Shown: positions 45,066 through 55,159 of the stretch, one piece after another | Numbering within the stretch: the first letter of the stretch is position 1 | How the letters are laid out: every line of letters begins with the position of its first letter | From: Ryuthela nishihirai | Taxonomy: Eukaryota > Arthropoda > Arachnida > Araneae > Heptathelidae | NCBI GenBank assembly: GCA_038380435.1 | Contig: JAWZYU010000030.1 | Span: 62,817,817-62,881,816, forward strand | DNA: 64,000 bases | Reading direction: 5' to 3' | The notes under the pieces: generated by a model | Seen by the model: only the letters and a program-made list of their open reading frames with translations | Told to the model about the DNA's origin: nothing | Databases searched by the model: none | Position numbers and translations under genes: made by a program

Positions 45066-45109
45066 CCTTAGAGGATAACCCATCCTTTTTATCCGAGATC
45101 CTTTGGACA

Positions 45110-45830
45110 AATAAGACGTAAGTCACATGGGCCAGAATCATTTACAGAAAGAATTCCCAATACTGGGCTCTTAGCAACACATCACTTGGATGAGCAGTGA
45201 GACATTAAGTACACTGGTCAACTAATGTCTGGTGTGGTATTTGGAACACCGTATTCATTGGACTAGTAATTCGTGAGGGTATATTAACAAATCGCAGGTT
45301 GGGTTTGGGTTGTTTTACCTCTGAGCGGCAAATCGCAGGTACCTCCAACTGTTATGGAAGATAATACCCGATTGGTTGGATGACCAAAGTGATACCTGAC
45401 TGGTTGAATGATCAGTCAGGTATCATGTTCCATAAGTTATACATTCTCAGGGATGTACATATAATGCATATGGTACCAACATGATGCCACATCACCACAC
45501 CAACCAACAAATATACATTTTTTTCGGTCTGTCACATTCATACACCAGATTATCAGACATGCTGGGTCTGTGGAGTGGCCTCAACAGTCACCAGACGTGA
45601 TTCCTATGGACTTCTTCCTCTAAGGTTACCAGAAAAAACAACTTATACCACAGATCCTGCAAGTCTGATAAATCTCGGATGTTGGATTGTCAATGCCTGT
45701 GATAGACTGACTCATGCAATGCTGGTTGTTGTGTAACAGGCTATTCTTTCTCATATTCAGATGTGCATTGTAGCTGACAGTTCACCGTTGAATGTTGAAC
45801 AGCCTCTACATTGGACTCTCACACTTGGAA
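45110..45830 (+). pseudogene. Mariner/Tc1-like transposase relic, interrupted by a micro-SINE
   Basis: Broken readings match the second half of arthropod mariner-like transposases: STNVWCGIWNTVFIGLVIRE then GILTNRRYLQLLWKIIP when the 41 bp of SINE insert plus duplication at 45300-45340 are skipped, and further on VEWPQQSPDVIPMDFFL (about 45572-45622), matching the usual WPPRSPDLTPLDFFLWGY. The catalytic NGA/DNAP region is lost. Many stops. Confidence 0.7.
45300..45328 (-). mobile_element. 29-bp SINE family 1 insertion with 12-bp target duplication
   Basis: Plus-strand TGGGTTTGGGTTGTTTTACC then TCTGAGCGG is the extreme 3' end of SINE family 1. It is flanked by the identical 12-mers CAAATCGCAGGT (45288-45299 and 45329-45340). 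Removing the insert and one repeat restores a transposase reading. Confidence 0.92.
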
Positions 45831-46779
45831 GTTTTTTGAATTGATGAATTGGACATTTCACAATATGTGAATTGGAATTTAATCATTAATCTGTGCAATA
45901 AATGGTTTATTCACTATTCTCTCTCCTTTTCTACTGTACGAGTCATGTTTCCCACAGTCTGTGGGTTGTCATAACATTTTCCAGTAGCTAAGCATCGATC
46001 GGCTGTTTTCGAATGATTGGGCTTATAACTTTCCATCTACTAATTTAGTGTGTATCAGATGACATTTCCTATTAAGTAAATGATAGCTAGGCATAAACTG
46101 GAAGGACAGCTGTGTACCAATCCCAATGATGATGCACAGAACCAGCCAGATCTAGCACCTAATGTGCGATCCCACCTTCTCGTGGTGCAGGCCATTAGTA
46201 CCTTTCGAAAGAGATATTATATTTTGGAAGGGAACGAAACGGGAGGGCTGCCAGGTCAGTGTGGCCTACTGATCTTGTCATCTATCGTCACTTTTTTTTC
46301 AACACTGTTGAGGATTGGTCAACTTCACAGGGTCCTGGTGCTGACCAAATATACCCATTAGACTGGACTGGTTTAAGGATTTGAGCTTGATTATGGATCC
46401 TGGACTTGCTGCACTGGTGGACCTCTGTTGGGGGAGAATCTGTAGCTGTGTTTTCTGTCTGCTTGTGGGTTGCCAGCCCTAAGTGAACAGAGGCAAGGGA
46501 TACCTTATATTAGCTGGTGGATTTGTCAATCCTAAATTGGAGTGTGTCTCAGGCAGGCCATATGGATCTTGAAAAGGTGGTGCCTGAAGTTCCTACCAGC
46601 ATCGGTGACTTCAGCCTTTAGCAGAAGAAGGACAGGTCTTTGAGTCATGCCTGTGAGCTGTTTGATATTGTTGGCCCTACCTCTCTCAATAAACTTAATT
46701 TCTTTAAAAATCCTACTAATCATTTTCTCTAACGTGAGGACGTTACGTAATTTTTCTAACGTGAGGACATTACACAGGG

Positions 46780-47788
46780 ATTATTCTCTTGATGTCCTCG
46801 CGCAGGAATTCCAGCGTTATAACCTAGATTCCTAGGCTTGCAAGAGACCAGATGGATAGGTAAAGGTGAGATACTTAAAAATAATTTTAAATTTCTCTTT
46901 TCAGGGAGGCTGGATGGAAGTCATCTCCAATGTATAGGTTTGCTTCTCAGCAGACATGCCAGTGATGCTCTTCTAGGATATGACTGCATTAATGAAAGAC
47001 TTCTTAGAGCAAAATTTAAAACAAAAATTAAAGGCTTGAATATCATCAGTTGTTATGCCCCCACAGAGGCCTCTGATGAGAACGAGAAGGATACGTTTTA
47101 CAGCCAGCTTCAGGATATTTTGAATTCTGTGAAGGAGATATTTCTCTTGTGCTAGGCGACTTCAATGCTAAAGTTGGTACTGACTCTGACCTTTGGGCAG
47201 GACTTTTAGATCTCTTTGGCATTGGTTGTTCCAATGGCAATAGGGAACATCTACAGGTAAGTAAACTTAATGGTTTGTGAATAACTAACACATATACTAC
47301 AAACATCGTGACATACATAAGTACACCTGGGTTTTACCTGATGGATTGCACAGGAATATGATAAATTCTGTTTTAATTAACAGCAAATGGGCTAGTTCAG
47401 TTAGAATACCAGATCATACAGGGGAGCCGAAATTGGGGCTGACCATTACCTGATCAAAAGTGTTTTGCAATTGAAGCTTAAGAAATGTTGTATTAAGGTT
47501 AAAAAAATTAGCTATAACACTGAATGTCTAAAAGATCAAGATATAGTCAAAGCATACAATGACAGGCTACTTAGTCATTATGAAAATTGGGGTTCACTTA
47601 GCGAAGAAGTTGAGAAAGAATGGAATCCGTTTAAACAGGCTTTCTTGAAACCAACTGTACTCTTTTGGGTAAAGGGACAGAGGAAACAAAATTATTTGAG
47701 TGATAAGGCTATGGAACTTATTTCTGAAAGAAGGAAGTGCAGGATTAATATGAATCAACATCCTACTAGTCCTAAGTCATTACAATGA
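46780..47788 (+). pseudogene. LINE copy 3 endonuclease region, frameshifted
   Basis: The first frame includes LGLQETRW-like text (QETRWIGKGEILKNNFKFLF), RHASDALLGYDCINERLLRA and CYAPTEASDENEKD, then loses frame at 47130 where four bases are missing relative to copy 1 (before GATATTTCTCTTGTGCTAGG). LGDFNAKVGTDSD follows in another frame, and the C-terminal linker is open at 47465-47788 (LSDKAMELISERRKC). Confidence 0.85.
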
Positions 47789-47799
47789 GCTTAATAAAC

Positions 47800-48660
47800 A
47801 TGTAAAGGATCAGTTAACAGCTGATAAGAATCTTTGGCTTGATAGCTTGGCTGACAAAGCTGAGGAAGCAGTTAGCACAATAGGAAGGGATTGTACCAGA
47901 TTATTAATGTTGTATGTGAGAAGGAACATACAAGTACACAGGGCTTAAGGGATAAACATGGTAAGGTGGTTGAAGATGAGGATTTTGTGATGCTAGGTGG
48001 GCTGAGCATTTCAGAGAAATCGTAAATGATGTGATTATTTCTACTCCCATTGTTTGTAATAAGGATAGATGCATTACTGGCTTTAATGATGGCCCTATAC
48101 ACATTTCGATACCACTTTGGCTAGCTCTAAATTGAAACTGCATAAATCACCAGGGGTAGATGAAATCACCACTGAAATGCTTAGACTTGGGAACATTTGT
48201 GTTGTCACATGGCTGATAGAAATTTTGAACCTAAAGACTAAAATTAGGCTGTATAATAATGTGGTTAGTTATGGTAGCAAAACATGGACCCTTTGTAAGC
48301 AGGATAACAAGAAACTTGATGCCTTTGATTCTAAATGCTTATGCAGTATCTTGGGCATTAGGTGGTCCAACTTTGTAAGTAATGATGAGGTTAGGAGTCA
48401 TCAATCTCCTTTGATCAGCATATTGTGCAGAGAGAGAGAGTGCTTTGGTTTGGCCATGTCGCCCGTATGCATAACTGCAGATTAGCAAACAGGATTATGG
48501 AAAGTGTGCCTAAGGGTTTAGAAATGGGGGCAGACATAGGATGCGATGGGCAGACAATGTCAAACAGGACCTTGCTAGAATTGTCCTAGAGTGGCCAAAT
48601 GCAGCAGTAGTTGCTCAGAACAGACACGTCTGGAGAGGAAAATTACACAGTCTGGTTGGA
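47800..48660 (+). pseudogene. LINE copy 3 reverse transcriptase with palm domain deleted
   Basis: The N-terminal RT part (DKNLWLDSLADKAEEAV, then KLHKSPGVDEITTEMLRLGN) is joined after LIEILN to the C-terminal segment (LKTKIRLYNNVVSYGSKTWT, FDSKCLCSILGIRW). All catalytic motifs, including YADD, are gone. Open across the joint from 48117 to 48485. Confidence 0.85.
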
Positions 48661-49372
48661 CCTCCGTAGCCCATGGTTGCTTGAGGATTTTGTATGTATG
48701 TATTCGTGGATTAAGCTTGTTAACTTCCTCAATTTGCCACTAGGAGCTCTACAGTCACTGTGTTTCGATCAGACATGGTCACTTTCCTATAGTTAGACCT
48801 AATATTTACACTTCTAGGATCCTCCTTTAAAATGTTATTTGAGTGTTTTATGAATTTCTTTTGAATCCTGTATACTTGAACTGTTCTTTCAATTGACATC
48901 TTGGGCAGGGGTGTATTTGAATTTCCAAGGAAATTCGCATGAAGTTTTTTTTTTCGCCCAGTTGGAGTTTTGATTATTTTTCTGTTCAACCCAAATAATG
49001 ATTCATTTAGTGTTCAATTTCATAAAGCACTTTAAATGCTCTTTCAATTGATACAATTGAAAGTGTCTTATTTTTCATGCAAATTGGCGACATATTTTTT
49101 GAAACTATAGGTGCCGTTTTGAGTATTTTTTATGCTAAATTAAAAGAATTGTTCATTTATTGTTAGCGTTTGGTATATAATATTTGAAATGCTCTTTCAA
49201 TTTGCGCCATTCTCAGATCTCTAACTCGATTTCCAAGAAAATTCACATGACGAATTTTTTCCCACTACATTTAGGGTTTTGAATATTTTTCTGTTATATC
49301 TGAAGAACTGTTCATTTTCTGTTTGTTGTTTTATTGATATATGAATGTATTCATCCTTTGGTAAATACACTC

Positions 49373-49556
49373 ATGGACCATATCATTATGAATACCCTTG
49401 TCTCCGAGAGTGGATGCATTCCCCAGCATGTAGGAGTGACGTCACTGATCAGCGCAGAATATATATGGAAAACACGGGCAGAGCATGTCAGTTCGTCATT
49501 GCGAAGCCTGTGCAATGGGGATAGGGTAGGATTCGTCGGAGTTTGGGCAGGGAAAA
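49373..49556 (+). mobile_element. Possible Tc1-like 5' terminal fragment
   Basis: CACTCATGGACCATATCATT ATGAATACCC resembles the terminus of Tc1 elements (compare TATCAGAATAATATGACCA in element A), followed by GC-richer sequence with no transposase. It interrupts the tandem repeat, so it is foreign to it. Confidence 0.45.
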
Positions 49557-49676
49557 CGCCCTTTCAATGAACACCTTGGTGGGTTTCTCAATTTGCAAGG
49601 AAATTCACGTAACGAATTTTTACCCACTACAATTGGAGTCTAGAGTATTTTGCTGCAAAACCACAACTAATATTCC

Positions 49677-49745
49677 TCAGACCTTCTACTGTGGCATATA
49701 AATTGACAAGGCTCCTGTCAGACGACTGTGGCAAGCAGCTGCTTT
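49677..49745 (+). mobile_element. SINE family 2, 3' part, interrupted by SINE family 1
   Basis: TTCTACTGTGGCATATAAAT, GGCTCCTGTCAGACGACTGT and GGCAAGCAGCTGCTT match family 2. The expected continuation (CTTGAGGGGTAT) reappears near 50128 after the family 1 insertion. Confidence 0.75.
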
Positions 49746-50109
49746 TGTTTTACCTCTGAGCGGCACTTCTTTTGCACACTATGGGCTAAACGGCCAGCTC
49801 ACAAAGACCCCGAAGACTGAGAATGTTGGGGGAGGGGACCCACTGGAACAGCTGTTGGGAGACAGATGGTAGCCTCCCATCAAGGCACTCCAGCGTGTTT
49901 TTTAACGTGCACAGGGTATGGCTTTCCCGAACACTGAGCCACGCCTTAACATCTCATTCGACGGATGTTGACCTTTCCTAGCCCATCGGTGTCCTCTACT
50001 GACCGTGGGCAGGGCGAGGAATTTTGCGAAGATAAATCTCAACGCTGACCCAACTGGGACTTGATCCTGGGAACTGCAGATTACGAACTTGGTGCGCTAC
50101 TGACTGAGA
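49746..50109 (-). mobile_element. SINE family 1, near full-length, nested in SINE family 2
   Basis: Minus-strand copy: tRNA-like head with CTCAGTCAGTAGCGC near 50095-50110 and box B GGATCAAGTCCCAG near 50055, body, and 3' end at TTGTTTTACCTCTGAGCGGC (49746). The terminal CAACCC tail is missing. Confidence 0.85.
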
Positions 50110-50351
50110 GGTATGATATATATACCCCGCTTGAGGGGTATTATATACACCCCTGCTTGGGGGGATATTTATATTTTTATTTTAATGCCGTTTTGTGAAT
50201 ATACTTGAAATTCTCTTTCGATAGACACCATTGGCAGGTCTTTATCTCATTTCAACGAAATTTAAGAAGTTTTTCGTTGTAGTTGGGATTTTGATTATTT
50301 CTCTGATGAGTCAAGAGTATTAATCATTTACTATTACCGAGGGGTAAATAT

Positions 50352-50466
50352 TATTAATCATCATTATCCTCAAGCAGCCATGAGCTACGGAGGTGCAACC
50401 AGACAGTGCAGTTTAATTCTCCAAGCATATCTATCCTGAGCTACATCCGGCCACTGCACACCAAAT
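50352..50466 (-). mobile_element. RTE-type LINE, copy 7 (about 115-bp 3' end)
   Basis: Plus-strand ATCATCATTATCCTCAAGCA then GCCATGAGCTACGGAGGTGC is the reverse complement of the LINE 3' end. It ends at TTGGTGTGCAGTGG (minus), a 5' truncation, beside the putative exon at 50469-50612. Confidence 0.85.
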
Positions 50467-50468
50467 AC

Positions 50469-50612
50469 CGTGTGCTTGAAATCTATTTCTCGTTTTTCAC
50501 TGCTATTGGCAAGGCGTGTTTTTTTTACATCATTTGTGGTTTTAATCATTTTTTCGGTGAATCGAAAGGGTGATAAAAGTTTTACATTTGTTTCATGCTT
50601 TTCTGCAGCCAT
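50469..50612 (-). CDS. Putative first coding exon of unknown gene
   Basis: Minus-strand frame of 48 codons, MAAEKHETNVKLLSPFRFTE then KMIKTTNDVKKTRLANSSEK and REIDFKHT, starting at an ATG in good context (AAAAGATGG) and reaching a GT (ACACG|GTATTT). Composition is lysine- and threonine-rich and looks more protein-like than the surrounding AT-rich noise. No family recognised, no partner exon found, and a LINE fragment abuts its 3' side. It may be a relic or chance. Confidence 0.25.
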
Positions 50613-50639
50613 CTTTTCCCCAAAGTATAGTTTTCATAA

Positions 50640-51228
50640 CGTGGTTCCTTGAAAACCAACAGATCACGTTTTTTTTTTATATCATGTTTCTACAACAACA
50701 AAATTTTTTTTTTTACAATTATTCCAAAATGATGCTCATGGAGCTCAAGGCTGCGGTTAGTGATTTGTTTCGGAAAGTCTTTCTGTACTCAGCGACTACA
50801 AATAAAGGATGCCGAAAAAGAAGTCATTTATTCCCAATTTTCTGTTCAATATCTTGTTGACTTTAAATATTTTTTCAAAATTGCGTTTCTTTGATTTTTA
50901 TTTAAAATAATGGGTAATTAATTTTTATGTGACTACTACTGTAAGCCAACTATTTTTAAGTCATGTGGGAAGTATCATTTATATGAATACAACGGGCATA
51001 GTTTGAAATATAAAATTGTGATAAATGATATGTGACATTAAAAACATACTACATAAGACTGATCATCACAGAGCAAAGAATTGACTGAATGACAAAGATG
51101 ACTGTGCTGAGCTCGTTAATAAGAACAGCAAGAGGAAGTCTCTGCAATGGGAGTGATGGAATGCAATCCTGTAATGGAGATAAGCTTCAAATTTATGAGT
51201 GAAATTGAGGTTTCATCTCGTAAAAAAA
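50640..51228. other. Intergenic-looking; no gene seen
   Basis: AT-rich with T and A runs. The short open frame 50570-50860 has no recognisable domain. Confidence 0.3.
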
Positions 51229-51229
51229 A

Positions 51230-51772
51230 TACCCCCTGAAGCGGTTGTTTGCCACAGAAGTCTGACAAGAGACTGTCGATTTAAGGGCGGGGGTGGCTCA
51301 GTCAGTAATATTCAAAAATAATAATCTCATTCTGTTGGTATTCCAGGCTCGTAATCGGCAATTCCCAGGTTCGAATCATAGCTTGACCAGCATTGAGAAA
51401 TATCTCTTCAAAACTTCCTGCCCTCATTCAGTAGGGATACCTATGGCTTGAAAAGGCTGCATTGAATCGGATGGTACGTTGAGCCATTGCCCCATGCTTG
51501 TGCACGTTAAAAACACAGTCGATGGCCCTAACGAGAGGCTACCGTCTGTCTCCCGACAGCTCCCCTGTGGGTCCTCTCCTCCCAACCTTTCCCGATCCCT
51601 CTGGGCCCTTGTGACCTGGCAATTGTTTGCAAAAAAGTGCAGTTCAGAGATAAAAGCAACCCAACCCTGTCAGTTTAATACACCACGGTTAAGATCTGTG
51701 AGGAAGGCAAGCATTACCTGTGTCTCGAACCAGGTCCCTTAGATCAGTTAACCACTCGAACAATATATTGAA
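51230..51772 (-). mobile_element. SINE family 2 split by a SINE family 1 insertion
   Basis: The 3' end (plus: ACCCCCTGAAGCGGTTGTTT, GCCACAGAAGTCTGACAAGA) lies at 51230-51284 and the remaining body and head at 51667-51772 (AGATCTGTGAGGAAGGC, GTCTCGAACCAGGTCCCTTA). The insertion is bounded by CTGTCGATTTAA and CTGTCAGTTTAA. Confidence 0.85.
51285..51666 (+). mobile_element. SINE family 1, nested, with insertion in the tRNA-like head
   Basis: GGGCGGGGGTGGCTCAGTCA (box A), then about 35 extra AT-rich bases (51302-51340), then CCAGGCTCGTAATC and GGTTCGAATCATAG (box B), the body, and tail AAAGCAACCCAAC. Target duplication 51273-51284 / 51667-51678 with two differences. Confidence 0.88.
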
Positions 51773-51774
51773 AT

Positions 51775-53150
51775 TCAAAATGAACTGTAGAGATCAACAA
51801 TATAACCATCACAGAGATGTTTCATCCTAAATCATCTGCTTCAGTTCCAGTAGCCCATTTCAATCTCCCTCCGTGGTGAATACGAATTGACTTTAGCAGC
51901 ATTCTCTATGTATCATACTAGCCCGTTCCCAGTGCAATATTTTTTTTTAGCCCTGACTTTTCATAATAAGGCAACCTATCAGACATCAAGGCACTTTATT
52001 AATATTGCAAATACACGAAGGAAAATAGACATCTAATCACTAGTCTATGCATAATAATATCATTGTTTACTGATTTTTACCTAATATATTTACTTTCGTA
52101 CATTTCGTCGAGCCATAAACCTAACTAAATTTGAATTCAATTATGGTTTCAGCAGCCGCGAGAGTTTGCAGTAACCTTTGCAGATGTTGAAGGTTTATTG
52201 CATATCTGAAAACGTGCCTCAATAATGAATGTTATGTTACCTACAATTAATTTGTTAGGAATTATAATTTCTATTGCTTTACGTATGGAATAACAATTAT
52301 TAATTCATATGAAACTGCAATCTATATAGACTTCTTTTTTCCGTGGGGAAAGGTGAGGGAAACATCACGTTTTGCATTGGGCGGCCATTTTCCTGATGCC
52401 CAGTCCTAATGGAACTCACCAGATTTAACTTTTAAAATGAAATTAATACGCACGATACAGCGAGTGGTTAGTATAGCAGCCAACAGATGGCACTACTACG
52501 GTAAATCTGTAATGCGATTGTTTCTAAACGAATTTGAAATGGATTTCCCTTTTCAACGTTCTTGATATGCCACAGCAAGCGACAGGTTGGGAGAAACGAA
52601 ACTTATGGAGAACGCTTGCATCCAAATTCAGTGCTCGTTTTACCTTCCAAATATAGTGCTATTTTAAAAACGCTTTCGAATTAGTTTTATTTTTATAGTT
52701 TTATCATTTCATATTTTCATTTCTGCCTACTGATATGTGGCACAAATGTTTATTATAAACATTTATCTACTTTCTGGTTTTGTAAACTATGTAACCAGAT
52801 GATTCTTCTATCCTTTTGTTTAAATTTACTTTTATTACCTGTTTTTTCCTCTCAAATTATTTAATCTAACTAAATATTGTAACTATTTTCTGCAGAGAAG
52901 CTATGTAGCTTTGTGGGCCAACTATCAATAGTTCTCTAACACATTATGAGAAAATAAAGATTCATTTATTAAAAATATATATACTAATACTGCTTGAGTC
53001 GTATGTTTGCTGCAGCATCTAAATTTCTTTTGGGACTTTTGTTAGGGATAGAAAGAGAAGCGAAATATCCTTCGCAATTAGCATTTAAAAGAGAAAAATT
53101 AACGTTTTTTTTTTATGACATAAGTGATGTCACTTCAATTTGAAAGGGAA
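51775..53150. other. Intergenic-looking; no gene seen
   Basis: No recognisable coding frame. A plus-strand AATAAA near 52956 follows a T-rich stretch and could mark an old transcript end, but no exon was identified. Confidence 0.3.
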
Positions 53151-53179
53151 ACAAAGGTAGAGATAACATATTTAACACT

Positions 53180-54170
53180 AGCTAAACGCACCCGGAGCTG
53201 CCCAGATGTCACTTTTAACTTTTATATTCTTATTTTACTGTAAGGTAAATTTTGCAATTTCTTCCTCCCCCCCCCCCTCCGATTTTCAATATGAAGAAAT
53301 TTACCCGGTGTTGGCTTGGATTGTTGTTGACGTCAGCGAGCTCTCTCATAGCCCGTGGCTTAGTTTCTGCGTAAGCTATCGAGATTTTTTATTTCCGTTA
53401 CCGCAGATTTTGACGCCCTATGGCTCCCATAATATTCGCCCGCACGGTTCAAAATTTCTGCATAGCGTCCCCATGTGCCCCAGTGATTGGTTTAAAAATC
53501 AGGTTCCCACTTGGCCCGTAGCTTCGAGTCTACACAAATTGTGACAGCTCGTGTATCACTTTTAATCTTCATATTATGTTGTTCACTGCACTAAAGGTTA
53601 TTTAGTATTCCCCCCCCCCCCCGATATTTTATCACAGTTTGAACACGAATTTCCCGATGTTGCAAAGGCCATTGCGGATTCGGCGCGCGCTCTCAGAGCC
53701 CGTCGCACACGATCGATATATTTCGTCAGATTTTGGCATTCTGTAATTCCCGACGTATTTCACCGAAAGGTCCCAAATTTCGCAGGCGGGTTGCCCCTGC
53801 CGGACCCCATGCTTTGTTAGAAAATCAGGGCCCTAGCTGCAATGAAACGCTTCGATAATGCCTTCGGAAACGCGAGGAATCTGGCAACGGAAGCAGATTT
53901 GCAGCAGAGATTTAAATGCTATTTTAACTCTTTATGTTCACAGTTAGGGAGCAATTAATGGCAACAATAAATTTGACACGTTTCCCGTTAGGAATAGCAT
54001 GGTAAATATTTTTGCTTCTGTCAAGTCCCCGTTTTGGGCTTTCGACCTGAAATTTGGCACTGCAATTCGGACCACAACCTGAAACCTTCTCTGAAAATTT
54101 GGAGAGGGTACGTTAATTTCCCGATGAGTTATGGCTGCCACAGGCACCTTTTTTTATATAGATTTGATTT
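53180..54170. repeat. GC-richer repeat of two to three related blocks
   Basis: Starts TAGCTAAACGCACCCGGAGC and ends CACCTTTTTTTATATAGATT. Related blocks begin TCACTTTTAACTTTTATATT (53210) and TCACTTTTAATCTTCATATT (53559), with a weaker third near 53920; the first two are each followed by a C run and a GATTTT/GATATTTT-GAA segment. Blocks are about 350 bp. The start and end text resembles a dispersed repeat whose boundaries I cannot classify. The 112-codon frame at 53206-53544 lies inside it and is probably not a gene. Confidence 0.55.
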
Positions 54171-54309
54171 CTTATGAGGTCTCTCAGAGGCTGTTATCCT
54201 TTTTCTTGTGTCATCGACCGTTAATCTTATGTGATCGCTTCACTTGAGCATGTCTCCAATTCCCTTCTGCTCTCCGTGAGAAAGGGGCGATTAGCGTAAT
54301 ATGATGAGT

Positions 54310-54342
54310 ACAAAAATGCCGCTCACAGCTGAAACAACCCTT
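54310..54342 (+). mobile_element. SINE family 1, 3'-end fragment of about 30 bp
   Basis: ACAAAAATGCCGCTCACAGC then TGAAACAACCC is a mutated 3' end of SINE family 1 (AAAAAGTGCCGCTCAGAGGTAAAACAACCC in the consensus). Confidence 0.55.
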
Positions 54343-54469
54343 CTCGAAAGCCTGAACATTGGTTACTCTCGTGCACGTTAAATAACTTCATTGGCATAAA
54401 ACTATGTACTCCCCTGAGTGCAAAATCTTGTATTGAGCCATTTATTTATTCCATACTTGAAAATAATAG

Positions 54470-55150
54470 TTACAAAATTCGATATTAAAAATCTATATAA
54501 GAGAAGTCTATATAATTCGATATTCAGAATCTATATAAGGAGAGGTCTATAAAATTCGATATGCAGAATCTATATAAGAAGGAGAGGTCTGCAAAAATTC
54601 GATATTCAGAATCTATATAAAGAGGTCTATGGGGAAAAAATCGATATTCAGAATCTATATAAAGAGATCTATATAATTCGATATCCAGAATCTATATAAA
54701 GAGAGAAGTCTATATATATAATTCGATATTCAGAATCCATATAAGAAAAAGAGGTCTATATAATTCGATATTCAGAATCTATATAAGAAAGAGAGGTCTA
54801 TATAATTCGATATTCAGAATCTATATGAGAGAAGTCTATAAAAATTCGATATTCAGAATCTACATAAGAGAGGTCTATATAATTCGATATTCAGAATCTT
54901 TATAAGAGAGAAGTCTATAAAAATTCGATATTCAGAATCTATATAAGAGGTCTATAAAATTCGATATTCATAATCTATATAAGAAAGAGGTCTATATAAA
55001 TCGATATTCAGAATCTACATAAAGAGGTCTATTTAAAAAAAAAAAACGATATCCAGAATCTATATAAGAAAGAGAGGTCTATATATATATAATTCGATAT
55101 TCAGAATCTATGTAAGAAAGAGAGAAGTCTATATAATTCGATATTCAGAG
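54470..55150. repeat. Minisatellite, about 17 units of about 40 bp
   Basis: Unit built on ATTCGATATTCAGAATCTAT then ATAAGAGAGAGGTCTATATA, recurring from about 54477 to 55135 with variable AG- and A-rich spacing. Individual units differ by indels in the purine run and by C/T in the TCAG/CCAG motif. Confidence 0.95.
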
Positions 55151-55159
55151 AATTGAGTC

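Larger units (their letters stand above)
46076..48688 (+). mobile_element. RTE-type LINE, copy 3 (5' UTR to 3' end, large RT deletion)
   Basis: 5' UTR from TAAATGATAGCTAGG (about 46076) to about 46760, endonuclease 46780-47780, RT 47800-48660, and the 3' end TGGTTGGACCTCCGTAGCCC then ATGGTTGCTTGAGGAT at 48688 (tail nearly lost). About 915 bp of the RT core, corresponding to copy 1 positions of roughly 1650-2565, are deleted between 48226 and 48234. Confidence 0.9.
48740..50340. repeat. Degenerate tandem repeat, unit about 150-165 bp, broken by insertions
   Basis: CTCTTTCAATT-type anchors recur at about 48887, 49038, 49190, 49559 and 50211. Each is followed by a TTTCCAAGGAAATTC-like block, a CGAATTTTT-CCCACTACA block and a GATTATTTTTCTGTT block. 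The fourth unit is preceded by a Tc1-like terminal fragment (49373-49556) and the fifth by SINE insertions (49677-50140). Confidence 0.7.

Noticed and set aside
53206..53544. 112-codon open frame as a membrane or secreted protein
   Set aside because: It lies inside a repeat with internally duplicated blocks and crosses a C run; the sister block is not open.
54470..55150. CRISPR array
   Set aside because: Regular units, but spacers are low-complexity purine runs rather than unique sequences, and the genome is eukaryotic.
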